Shown piece after piece: positions 35,165 to 43,398 of a stretch of DNA of 64,000 nt. The position numbers were made by a program, and so were the translations under genes. How positions within the stretch are numbered: position 1 is the first letter of the stretch; every line of letters begins with the position of its first letter. The notes under the pieces are model-generated. The model ran no database searches. It saw nothing but the letters and a program-made list of their open reading frames with translations, and was not told where the DNA came from. This DNA is from Planctomycetaceae bacterium (GTDB taxonomy: Bacteria > Planctomycetota > Planctomycetia > Planctomycetales > Planctomycetaceae). The stretch is taken from assembly GCA_021732845.1 (NCBI GenBank), contig JAKFUF010000030.1, positions 30,104 through 94,103 of the forward strand, written 5' to 3'.

Positions 35165-36337
35165 ATGCACACCCTTCAAAACTCACTGATCCGCAACGGG
35201 CTGGTTTACGACGGCCTGGGCAATGCCCCACAGCGTGTGGATGTCCGCATCGTCTCCGGCAAAATTCAGGAACTCGGCACCAACCTTGCCTCGAACGGCG
35301 AGGAAATCATCGACGCCGAAGGGCTGATTGTCTCTCCCGGCCTGGTCGACCTGCATGTGCATGTCTTCAGCGGCATGGGGCTGTACTCGGTCGATCCCGT
35401 GGATGCCGGCCTGCGGACCGGCGTGACCACGATGCTCGACACCGGGACCGCCGGCGCTCTGAGTTACGCCACGATGGCGAAGTTTGTCATTCCCGCTGCC
35501 GAAGAGGATGTCTTCGCCCTGCTGAACATCTCGATGATCGGGGCGATCCAGGGACATCCCAAGTTTCCACCCTACATGGGCGACCTGAACGATGCCCGGC
35601 ATGCCGATGTTCCGTCCGCGGTCGCGTGCATCAACCGCTTCCCGGAGCACATTGTCGGTACAAAGGTCCGACTGACCTCCGGTCTGGCGAACTACGAAGA
35701 GAAGAACGAGTGGGCCGGATTTCAAGGCGTGTTCGAGTCTGCCACACTGACCAACCGACCGTGCATGATTCACCATGCCGCCTCAAAGATTCCGACGAAG
35801 ACGGTGCTCAAGGCGCTGCGGACCGGGGACATCTACACTCACCTCTACAACCCGAATCCCGACCACTGCTTTGACGAACACGGGGCTCCGCTGGAGGCTC
35901 TACTCGAAGCCCGTTCACGCGGAGTCCTGTTCGACGTGGGCCATGGCGTGGGTGCCTTTGTGTGGCGCGTGGCTGAACCCGCCTGCCGCCAGTTCGGCTT
36001 CTGGCCCGACACCATCAGCACCGACATCCACCAGTTCAACCTGCATGGCCCGGTGTTCGACATGCCGACCACGATGGGCAAATTCCTCTACCTCGGAATG
36101 CCACTGGAGCAGGTGATCCGTGCCTCCACCTCGGCGCCAGCGCTGGCCATGCGGCTGCAGGACCGGCTGGGGGCGCTGCTCCCCGGATTACAGGCCGATG
36201 TCGTCCTGCTCAAACATGAACGCGGCAATTTCCCGCTGGTCGATGTCGAAGGCCAGACGCGAATGGGACCAGAACGGCTCGTCCCGATTTCCGTTTGCAA
36301 ACGGGGGAAGTGGATGGCGTGTGCGGCAGGGCGATAA
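35165..36337 (+). CDS. Amidohydrolase-superfamily metallohydrolase
   Basis: I begin this 390-residue protein at MHTLQNSLIRNGLVYDG; the frame to 35030 is the longer, unsupported reading. The first metal-binding motif HVH lies at residues 64-66 (VSPGLVDLHVHVFSG). A candidate bridging-ligand region is the lysine in HIVGTKVRLTSG near 160, with a histidine pair (MIHHAAS) near 205 and LFDVGHGVGAF near 260. The acidic residue DTISTDIHQF near 285 probably completes the site. The family includes dihydroorotase-like enzymes and D-aminoacylases; the substrate is not clear. The small gene downstream begins 38 bases after its stop. Confidence 0.83.
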   Translation: MHTLQNSLIRNGLVYDGLGNAPQRVDVRIVSGKIQELGTNLASNGEEIIDAEGLIVSPGLVDLHVHVFSGMGLYSVDPVDAGLRTGVTTMLDTGTAGALSYATMAKFVIPAAEEDVFALLNISMIGAIQGHPKFPPYMGDLNDARHADVPSAVACINRFPEHIVGTKVRLTSGLANYEEKNEWAGFQGVFESATLTNRPCMIHHAASKIPTKTVLKALRTGDIYTHLYNPNPDHCFDEHGAPLEALLEARSRGVLFDVGHGVGAFVWRVAEPACRQFGFWPDTISTDIHQFNLHGPVFDMPTTMGKFLYLGMPLEQVIRASTSAPALAMRLQDRLGALLPGLQADVVLLKHERGNFPLVDVEGQTRMGPERLVPISVCKRGKWMACAAGR

Positions 36338-36375
36338 ACTCAAACAGGGGTATTCTAGATCACGGGGACGCGTCG

Positions 36376-36633
36376 ATGGACGGTTATAAGCGGGCACCGC
36401 ACAAAAGCCTAATCGAAGAGGCGATTGAAGCCAAGGGCGCGAGCTACGCCGAGGCCTCGAAGCAGACATTCCGCTCGGATGCCCTGGCGATCTTCGAGTC
36501 ACTCCTGGAGCAGACGGACGAGGTCACGGTCGTGGATGCATTGACCAAACAGGGGTTCAAGTCTGCCGAAATGTTCCTGTCTACCTTCCGCGCTCTCGCG
36601 GCCGTGGCTCAAGCACGGCGCCCACCGAATTGA
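36376..36633 (+). CDS. Small helical protein of unknown function
   Basis: The 85-residue protein (MDGYKRAPHKSLIEEAIEAKG) is predicted to be mostly helical and without a signal peptide. The ATG follows a GGGGACG context that can serve as ribosome-binding site. Its last codons contain a GTGGCTCA word, and the region spanning its stop codon forms an 8-bp inverted pair with TTGAGCCA. I know no family. Confidence 0.55.
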   Translation: MDGYKRAPHKSLIEEAIEAKGASYAEASKQTFRSDALAIFESLLEQTDEVTVVDALTKQGFKSAEMFLSTFRALAAVAQARRPPN

Positions 36634-36637
36634 GCCA
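36605..36637 (+). terminator. Inverted GTGGCTCA pair spanning the stop codon
   Basis: TGGCTCAA (36605-36612) and TTGAGCCA (36630-36637) form a perfect 8-bp stem with a 17-base loop, and the TGA stop (36631-36633) lies in the right arm. A short TTTT follows. This can act as a weak terminator in the same way that paired uptake sequences do in Neisseria. Confidence 0.5.
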
Positions 36638-36750
36638 TTTTACAAGACTCTGCCAGCCGTAGCCCGAGAACCCGCAATGGCAGGCATTGCCTGGCAACTC
36701 AGTTTTCCTGCGCGCTGATGGGCCGTGGCTCAGACCATTAAAAGCACGGC

Positions 36751-36778
36751 AGCCCACCCGAACGAATTCGGGTGGGCT
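36751..36778 (-). terminator. Hairpin terminator after the FG-GAP protein gene
   Basis: A perfect 12-bp stem (AGCCCACCCGAA/TTCGGGTGGGCT) with a CGAA loop lies 28 bases past the stop of the minus-strand gene. TTTT follows a few bases further along on that strand. Confidence 0.7.
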
Positions 36779-36805
36779 GGCCATCGCGAAGGTCACGCCG
36801 GACCA

Positions 36806-39667
36806 TTAGAGACTGCTGAACGCATTATCCAGCACATCCCACTGGGTGTTGTTGCTCCAGTTGATCCGCGAGTTGGCGTTGCTCAGGGTGCCGATGATGC
36901 CCATCCAGTCCAGAGCCACGATTTGTGTTTCCGAGATGAGCTGGCCGCGCGACTGGCTGCCCATCTCATTGACCAGCGTCACTGACGCACCACTGCCCAG
37001 GATGAAGGTGGGCAGCAAATTCAGGCCGATCGTCCAGCTCGCGGCCAGTGTCGGGGGCGTGAAGGAGGGGGCGGCCAGTGAGAGCCACGAGGTTCCGTTG
37101 GACCACTGGATCTGGCCACTCCCGATCAATGTGCCGGTGATGCCCCACTGGTCGGCGACGACCTGTGTGGCCGACACGAACCGTCCGGTCGAGGTCTGTC
37201 CCATTTCGTTGGTGAATGTCAGACTGGCTCCGGCCTGCGCGATGCTGGTCGACCCGTTGTAGCTCCAGGAGGTGGACAGGGTCGGAACGTCCTCGACTGC
37301 CGGTGGGGTGCCGGTCCGTGTCCACACGGTGCCATTGGCCCATTCAATCCGGTTCGTGCCCACGAGCGTGCCCGTCATGCCGTTCCAGTCGTCGGCAATG
37401 ATCTGCGTGGCGGAAACGACCCGCCCCGCAGACTGCCGTCCGAGTTCATTGGTGAACGTCAGCCCGGACTGTGTCTGGCTGATGGAGGTCGGTCTGCCGT
37501 TGATGAACCAGGTGCCGCCAAGAGCGGTGCTGTCGGTGATTGCCCCCGTGACCGAAGCAGTCGCGCCCGCGGAACCATTGGTCAGTTCGCCCAGCGAGAC
37601 AATCAGCGACTCGTCAATTTCCGGCAGTCCGTCGTCCAGGGCGGTGAGCGTGATGAAGCCAGTTGTCTGCCCGATTTCAATGACGATCTGCGAGCCGGAG
37701 GTCGCGTAGTCCAGCCCCTGTTCGGCAATGCCGCCGAAGTTCAAATTGATCGTCACCTGCCGCGTGGTCGGGGCGGCCAGCGTGGCCACGACTTGGGCGG
37801 TGCCTCCGGCTTCCGCAAACGTGCCGGGCACGAAGCTCAAATTCACGGCGGGTGGGGTGTCGTCATCCACCAGGGTTGCGGTGGCGATTGTCTGCGTACC
37901 CGCCACACCGTTCGTGATTGTCCCCAGCGACACGACGATGTTTTCGTCGCCCTCAATGTCGGTGTCGGAGACGGCGGCCAGCGTGATGCTGCCCGTCGTC
38001 TGACCCGCCAGGATCACGATCTGGCTGGCAGAACGGGTGTAGTCGCCAATGTTTGTGGCCGAGCCGGCGAAGCCCAACTGAATCGTCACATCGAAGACCG
38101 CCGCGGTCGACAAAGTCGCGGTGATCGTCGCGGAGCCGCCAGTTTCACCGAATGTCGGCGAGGACGTGCTCAGATCGACCGTTGGCCCCAAGACATAGGT
38201 CGGCCCCGAGACTGTCGGTGGGATCCCCAGCCGAACTCCGATGCTGTTGGTGATGAGGTTGTTGACCACCAAGTCGACAACATTGTCGCCGTTCAAATCG
38301 GCCACCGCAGTGTCGAACGTCAGGAGTCCGGTGTTGAGACTATAGTTCGTCTGGAAGGTGCCATCACCGTTGCCCAGCAGCAAATTCGAGCCATTGCTGG
38401 CCTGCGAGGCCACGATATCCAGCCTGCCGTCGGCGTTGATGTCGGCCAGTTGCAAAGAGCGCACCGCAGGAACGGTGGTGGGATTCGAGGCCCCAAAGGT
38501 GCCGTTGCCGTTGCCGAGAAACACGCTGATCTGATTGTCGACGGTGCTTCCCACGACAAGGTCCAGGTGCCCGTCGCCGTTCAGGTCGCCGAGCTTGACT
38601 GACTGCGGTAAGCTGGGGGTCGTGACCGTGGTGGGTGACAGGAAGGTGCCGTCGCCGTTGCTGATGAAGATCCGCGCCGTGGAGTTGGCGTAATCGCCGA
38701 CAACGATGTCGTCAAAACCGTCGCCGTTGAGGTCGCCCACGCTGAGGGTGGTCGTGGTGCCGAACGAGGGGCTCGAGATCGGGCTCGCGAACGTGCCGTT
38801 GCCGTTGCCCAGCAGCAAGGTGTATCCGCCGGACAGTTTGGCCACGACGATGTCGACATTGCCGTCGTTGTTGACGTCGCCGACGTCCGTCTCAATCGGA
38901 TACTGGAAAATCGATGTGAACGATGGCGTCCCAAACGTGCCATTGCCGTTCCCCAGAAGCACCGCGACAGAGAGGCTGCCGTATGTGGACACGATCAGGT
39001 CAAGATTGCTGTCGCCATTCACGTCGGCAATGGTCGTGTGCCGGGGGCTCGGGAGGCCCGTGATGGTCGACTCGACTCCAAAGGTGCCGTCGCCATTCCC
39101 CAGCAGAATTCCTACTCTGGCGACGCTGAAATCCGAAACGACAATGTCGGGGATCGTGTCGTTGTTCAGGTCGCCCACCGTCATCCGGTAGGGGAAGGTC
39201 GTAATGATTCGGTTCACCTGGGTCCCGAACAGCGATTCGACAGCCCCGCCGCTGAGGGGTTGCTGACTCGAATCCTGAATCGAGAGGTCGTTGAGGACCG
39301 TCAAACCCACCGTACCCGTACCGCCGAGCCCGCTGATTTTGACGTTGTATACCGACGCGCTTTGGGCCGTGACCTGCACCGTTCCGCCACTGACCGTGCC
39401 CGTGCGATCGACCCGAAAATCGGTCGCATCGACGCCGGTCACGTCCGTGGTGAATGTGACCGCATAGTTCACCTCCACCGCCGACAGTGTCAGCGGGTCG
39501 AGCCGCACGATGGAATCGACCTCCGGGGCCTGGTTTGTCTTCACTTCGCGGCGTTCCAGAATTTCAATCGGTGCGGCGTGATTGCCACGGCGAGCCCGGT
39601 GCCTGGGAGCCACGGCTCCCAGACGAGCCACGGTCTGCTTGAAAAACTGCATCGTGTGGATGAACAT
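36806..39667 (-). CDS. Large surface protein with FG-GAP repeats, two Calx-beta domains and C-terminal repeats
   Basis: The 953-residue protein opens with a basic, non-cleavable-looking leader and the segment IEILERREV, close to the LEPR-type N-terminal motif of planctomycete surface proteins. Seven FG-GAP/VCBS repeats follow (about residues 155-475), each with a calcium-binding DxNxDG loop such as GDLNGDGFDDIVVG and the end LLGNGDGTF. Two Calx-beta domains (about 485-700) come next. The C-terminus has three copies of a 66-residue unit (LTFTNEMGQTSTGRFVSATQ). It probably sits on the cell surface and mediates adhesion or matrix contact. The gene is flanked by a terminator, and a GntR operon starts divergently. 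Confidence 0.85.
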   Translation of the reverse strand: MFIHTMQFFKQTVARLGAVAPRHRARRGNHAAPIEILERREVKTNQAPEVDSIVRLDPLTLSAVEVNYAVTFTTDVTGVDATDFRVDRTGTVSGGTVQVTAQSASVYNVKISGLGGTGTVGLTVLNDLSIQDSSQQPLSGGAVESLFGTQVNRIITTFPYRMTVGDLNNDTIPDIVVSDFSVARVGILLGNGDGTFGVESTITGLPSPRHTTIADVNGDSNLDLIVSTYGSLSVAVLLGNGNGTFGTPSFTSIFQYPIETDVGDVNNDGNVDIVVAKLSGGYTLLLGNGNGTFASPISSPSFGTTTTLSVGDLNGDGFDDIVVGDYANSTARIFISNGDGTFLSPTTVTTPSLPQSVKLGDLNGDGHLDLVVGSTVDNQISVFLGNGNGTFGASNPTTVPAVRSLQLADINADGRLDIVASQASNGSNLLLGNGDGTFQTNYSLNTGLLTFDTAVADLNGDNVVDLVVNNLITNSIGVRLGIPPTVSGPTYVLGPTVDLSTSSPTFGETGGSATITATLSTAAVFDVTIQLGFAGSATNIGDYTRSASQIVILAGQTTGSITLAAVSDTDIEGDENIVVSLGTITNGVAGTQTIATATLVDDDTPPAVNLSFVPGTFAEAGGTAQVVATLAAPTTRQVTINLNFGGIAEQGLDYATSGSQIVIEIGQTTGFITLTALDDGLPEIDESLIVSLGELTNGSAGATASVTGAITDSTALGGTWFINGRPTSISQTQSGLTFTNELGRQSAGRVVSATQIIADDWNGMTGTLVGTNRIEWANGTVWTRTGTPPAVEDVPTLSTSWSYNGSTSIAQAGASLTFTNEMGQTSTGRFVSATQVVADQWGITGTLIGSGQIQWSNGTSWLSLAAPSFTPPTLAASWTIGLNLLPTFILGSGASVTLVNEMGSQSRGQLISETQIVALDWMGIIGTLSNANSRINWSNNTQWDVLDNAFSSL

Positions 39668-40023
39668 TTGGAAGTCTCTACCGCAAAACCGTGGCCGAAT
39701 TGAGTCAAGACTCGCATGGCGCGTGCATCAAGCCGTCAATGCGACCGCACAAAACCCTCACTGTGCCTTCCTTGCGAGATCGGCAAAGTTTGCCACACGG
39801 GGGAGGCGGAGACGGCTGCGGGTTGCCGCAAAGTTGGCTGAAGTCGGCGACTTATGCCGATTCGGAGAAACCATCCGCGAAATCCGCGCGGATTTTCTTC
39901 AGAGACTGAAGTCACACCCAGTTGCTGCGATCCTTACGGCATCCGTGGCTCCCTCCACCAGCCGGCCCAAGCTGCCCAAAAATTCTTCAGACAAATCGCT
40001 TGCCATTTCCGCTCAACTGTATT
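39668..40023. other. Divergent intergenic region upstream of the GntR operon
   Basis: About 356 bases separate the surface-protein gene and the operator of the GntR gene. The only clear signal is the operator palindrome that follows at 40024. No gene is supported here. Confidence 0.45.
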
Positions 40024-40039
40024 ACTGTGTCGACACAGT
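40024..40039. promoter_or_regulatory. Perfect 16-bp palindromic operator of the GntR/ABC operon
   Basis: ACTGTGTCGACACAGT is an exact palindrome that ends 18 bases before the start codon of the GntR gene and just ahead of its AAGGAG ribosome-binding site. Position and symmetry suggest an autorepression site for the downstream YtrA-like regulator. Confidence 0.65.
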
Positions 40040-40057
40040 GACTCACAAGGAGCGGAC

Positions 40058-40444
40058 ATGCAAATCCAGCTTTCAGCCAGTGACGGCGTGCCGATTTATC
40101 TGCAGTTGGTGCAGCAGATCAAGCATCTGATCGCAGTCGGGCGGCTCAATGCGGCCGACCAGTTGCCGTCGGTCCGAAAACTCTCGGAGCAGCTCGTCAT
40201 CAACCCCAACACGGTGGCCCGCGCGTACCGCGAGCTGGAGATGGCGGGCGTGCTGTGTGCCCGCGCGGGGGCGGGGGTGTTTGTGTCCGAAACGGCTGAG
40301 CCACTGGCGAAGCGGGACCAGCACCGGCTGCTGGTCGAGCGGCTGGACGCGGTACTCGAAGAGTCGCGGCACCTGGGGCTGGCGGTCGAAGACGTGGTGC
40401 AACTGGTCCGCCAGCGGGCGCGGGCGGTAAAGCCCACGGCCTAA
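40058..40444 (+). CDS. GntR-family transcriptional regulator, YtrA subgroup
   Basis: The 128-residue protein starts at an ATG with AAGGAG about six bases upstream. It consists of an N-terminal winged helix (GVPIYLQLVQQIKHLIAVGRL, LPSVRKLSEQL, INPNTVARAYRELEMAG) followed by only about 50 residues of helical tail. This is the short YtrA layout, in which the regulator controls an adjacent ABC transporter. The exact palindrome at 40024-40039 probably is its operator. ABC ATPase and permease genes follow in the same direction. Confidence 0.9.
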   Translation: MQIQLSASDGVPIYLQLVQQIKHLIAVGRLNAADQLPSVRKLSEQLVINPNTVARAYRELEMAGVLCARAGAGVFVSETAEPLAKRDQHRLLVERLDAVLEESRHLGLAVEDVVQLVRQRARAVKPTA

Positions 40445-40523
40445 CGCGGCGTTGAATTTCACGGCAATCCTCTGGTTCCTTCTCCGGAACTGCATCCGGC
40501 TGGCCTCCAAACAGGTGACTCCC

Positions 40524-41414
40524 ATGTCAGGACAAGAACAAGTCGTCGTGGCCGTTCACAATCTGCACCGCACGTTTGGCACGAAGGTCGCTCTGGCGAA
40601 TGTCAGCCTCGACATCAGACGGGGCGGCGTTTACGGCCTTGTCGGAGGGAACGGAGCCGGCAAAACCACGCTGATTCGCCATATCCTCGGCCTGTTCACC
40701 CCGCAGGCTGGCAGCGTGATGGTGTTTGGCATCAACCCCGTGGTCAACCCGCCGGCAGTGCTCTCGCGAATCGGTTTTCTGGCCGAGGATCGCGACATTC
40801 CCGGCTGGATGCGGGTGCATGAACTGCTGAGCTACACCCGCGCCTTCTATCCCGACTGGGATCCGGCCTTCGCCGAAGAGCTGCGCGACATGTTTGAACT
40901 GCCGCCGGGGCAAAAGGTGCAGTCGCTGTCACGAGGCCAAATTGCGCGGGCCGGACTGTTGCTGGCGCTGGCCCACCGCCCCGAACTGCTGGTGCTCGAT
41001 GAACCTTCTTCGGGTTTGGACCCCGTCGTCCGCCGCGACATCCTCAGCGCGATCATCCGCACGGTGGCCGACGAGGGCCGCACGGTGCTGTTCTCTTCGC
41101 ACCTGCTGGACGAAGTCGAACGCGTCGCCGACCGGGTGGCCATGCTGCACGCGGGACGCATCGTGCTGGACGAATCGCTGGAGCAGCTCAAGTCGAAGCA
41201 GCGGATCATGACGCTCCGCTTCGCCGTGCCACAGTCCGCGCCTCCCATCCTGACGGGGGCAATACCCCTCAACGGGGCTGGAAAGGAATGGACCTGCGTC
41301 TGCGAGGACGCGGAGCTGGTACGGATGGCCGCCGGCTCGCTCGGCGTGGAAGTGATCGGCGAATCGGCGGCTTCGCTGGAGGAGATTTTCATGGCCCGCA
41401 GTTCGAAGGGCTGA
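40524..41414 (+). CDS. ABC transporter ATP-binding protein
   Basis: The 296-residue ATPase begins at MSGQEQVVVAVHNLH. Walker A is GGNGAGKTT at residues 41-49, the signature LSRGQ lies at 135-139 (the usual second position is a G), and Walker B is LLVLDEP at 155-161, followed by SSGLDP and the H-loop region SSHLLDEVERVADR. It is of the CcmA/YtrB type that pairs with ABC-2 permeases. The C-terminal 80 residues after about 215 are variable. It forms an operon with the upstream GntR gene and the downstream permease. Confidence 0.92.
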   Translation: MSGQEQVVVAVHNLHRTFGTKVALANVSLDIRRGGVYGLVGGNGAGKTTLIRHILGLFTPQAGSVMVFGINPVVNPPAVLSRIGFLAEDRDIPGWMRVHELLSYTRAFYPDWDPAFAEELRDMFELPPGQKVQSLSRGQIARAGLLLALAHRPELLVLDEPSSGLDPVVRRDILSAIIRTVADEGRTVLFSSHLLDEVERVADRVAMLHAGRIVLDESLEQLKSKQRIMTLRFAVPQSAPPILTGAIPLNGAGKEWTCVCEDAELVRMAAGSLGVEVIGESAASLEEIFMARSSKG

Positions 41415-41496
41415 TGATCTCCCGGCAGGCCAGTCCTTCCAGCCACAAACCCTGTACCCCATGTGTCCCGTCGCCAAGAATTCACCGGAGTCCCGC

Positions 41497-43194
41497 ATGT
41501 TCACTCCCGTTGCCGCCCTCACGTGGGAAAATGCCCAACAGGTCCGCCGGGGTCTGCCGTGGATCTTGTTGACACTGCTGGGGATTCCACTGACAGTCAC
41601 GGCGTTTTTTGTTCTGCAAGGTGCCAAGTGGAGCGAACTGCAGGAGGTGGCAATGTCTCCACCGGCCCAGATGATTTACACGGTGCTCAGTCTGATGATC
41701 ACCTTGACCTGGATGGGCAGTCTCTTTGGTTCACCGGTACGGCTGTTCGCGCTTCCGGTGGCCACCTCAACACTGGTGCGGACGCGGATACTTTTTGGAA
41801 TGGCCTGCTGCGCCGGCCTGTACCTGGTGACGGCGCTGGCACTCAATCTGCTGCTGAACGCGGGCTGGTCAGTCTGGAGCCCGGCGGTGCATTTTGCCGT
41901 CGCTTTCGCCCTGCAACAGGCGTTCGCCTGGACGCTGCGCGGGCGGTCAAATGCTCAAGGGCTGGCACTGCTGATGGTCGGACCGCCGGTGCTGTTCTGG
42001 GTGACCGCCCGCTTTGGCGCCGAATGGATCTATAACCCGCAACACCGCTGGGAGGATCTCACCGGACCGCAAATATTGATGCTGGGAACCGTCACGGCCC
42101 TCGCGTTCTTCGCCGCCGAATGGGGTGCCGCCCGTGACCGCCGCGGCGCACCTTTGAATCTGTCGCTTCGTTCAGACGGCACCGCCGTGGCTCAATCGGC
42201 TGAAGTGTTCTGGGCACCCGTCCGGCCCCGCGCCTTCAAATCGGCGTGGCTCGCGCAGTTCTGGTACGAATGGCGCGAAGACGGCTGGTTCATTCCGGCC
42301 ATCACCTTCATCCTGGCCTCCATCGGCCTGCTCCTGCATTTCTTCTTTTTCTTCTACTACCCTACATATGCCCGAATGCCTGAAGTTATCGGCGAAGGCC
42401 TGGCCATTCTCAGCACGGGGATTGTTCTGCAGGCGGCCCTCCCCCTGTTTGCCCGGGAGTACACCTCACATGGGCGACGGACCCGCACGCAACGGTTCGG
42501 CATGAGTCCGCTGTTGCCGATGTCCGACGCGGCGCTCGCCTGGGCCGCGCTGATGCGGGGCATCGCCAGTGCGGCCACCGCCGTGGTCCTGATGGTTTTG
42601 CTGGGAATGATCTTTGTGGTCGTGCAATTGTTCTTGTGGCGTGTCGAAGGCCGTCCGGATCTGGCCCAGGATTCCCTGACCAGATTCATGTTCGGCAATC
42701 AGGGACGGATTCAAATCCGCATGACCTGGGAGACTCTGTTGCAGGTTGCTGTGTTTGCCACCTGCCTGTGGACCTCCCTTGGGCTGTCCTACGCCGCCGT
42801 GCTCTGTGGCCGCCGCTGGCTGGCGGCCCTGCCCATGTCCCTGCCATTTCTGTTTGTTCTGTTCATGGTGACCCGGACCAATGCTCCAGTCGCGGTTGGC
42901 GACGGCTTCGACATCATCATGCTGTTTATGGTGCCTTGCTGGACCATGCTGGCCTTCGGCGACGCGCTCTACCGCGGGGCGATCGGATGGAAATCCGTCG
43001 TCGCCGCCGGCTTCGCATGGTGCCTGGGTTTCACCCTGCTGGTGATCGTCCCCGTCGTCGTCGCCGAGATCCTGCCCGGCCGCAACCCGCTGATGCCAAT
43101 GTCCGCGGTCATCGCCGCGGGCATCGTGCTGCTGCTCCCCATCCTCCCCTTCGCCGCCGCCCCGCTCGCACTGCATCGCAACCGCCACCGCTGA
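41497..43194 (+). CDS. ABC-2-like membrane permease of the GntR-linked transporter
   Basis: I start this 565-residue protein at MFTPVAALTWENAQQ, with GGAG seven bases upstream; the frame can be extended 12 codons. It has at least twelve hydrophobic segments in two blocks (about residues 20-220 and 265-550), separated by a soluble stretch with EVFWAPVRPRAFKSAWLAQFWYEW. The bipartite form resembles a fused ABC-2 permease pair. Together with the upstream ATPase it would export an unidentified substrate; antibiotics or cell-wall precursors are usual for YtrA-controlled systems. Confidence 0.82.
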   Translation: MFTPVAALTWENAQQVRRGLPWILLTLLGIPLTVTAFFVLQGAKWSELQEVAMSPPAQMIYTVLSLMITLTWMGSLFGSPVRLFALPVATSTLVRTRILFGMACCAGLYLVTALALNLLLNAGWSVWSPAVHFAVAFALQQAFAWTLRGRSNAQGLALLMVGPPVLFWVTARFGAEWIYNPQHRWEDLTGPQILMLGTVTALAFFAAEWGAARDRRGAPLNLSLRSDGTAVAQSAEVFWAPVRPRAFKSAWLAQFWYEWREDGWFIPAITFILASIGLLLHFFFFFYYPTYARMPEVIGEGLAILSTGIVLQAALPLFAREYTSHGRRTRTQRFGMSPLLPMSDAALAWAALMRGIASAATAVVLMVLLGMIFVVVQLFLWRVEGRPDLAQDSLTRFMFGNQGRIQIRMTWETLLQVAVFATCLWTSLGLSYAAVLCGRRWLAALPMSLPFLFVLFMVTRTNAPVAVGDGFDIIMLFMVPCWTMLAFGDALYRGAIGWKSVVAAGFAWCLGFTLLVIVPVVVAEILPGRNPLMPMSAVIAAGIVLLLPILPFAAAPLALHRNRHR

Positions 43195-43217
43195 ACATCA
43201 TGGCCGACAGAGGTAGC

Positions 43218-43255
43218 GCAGGTTGGAAGAGGTGGAGCAGGTTGGAAGAGGTGGC
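43218..43255. repeat. Short tandem repeat, 19-bp unit x2
   Basis: The unit GCAGGTTGGAAGAGGTGG plus one variable base is present twice in a row between the permease and cytochrome genes. A third partial GCAGATTTTGG follows. Confidence 0.7.
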
Positions 43256-43398
43256 GCAGATTTTGGCGGGGGATGCATAGTGTTCAGCGCGCGCGGGGCG
43301 GGGCTCGATGGCATTTCCCGCCGTCATCGCATCGGATATGGTTGATAGACACCACACAAGGGCAATCTCAGCGGGCCACGGCTTGAGGACTCTCGACG

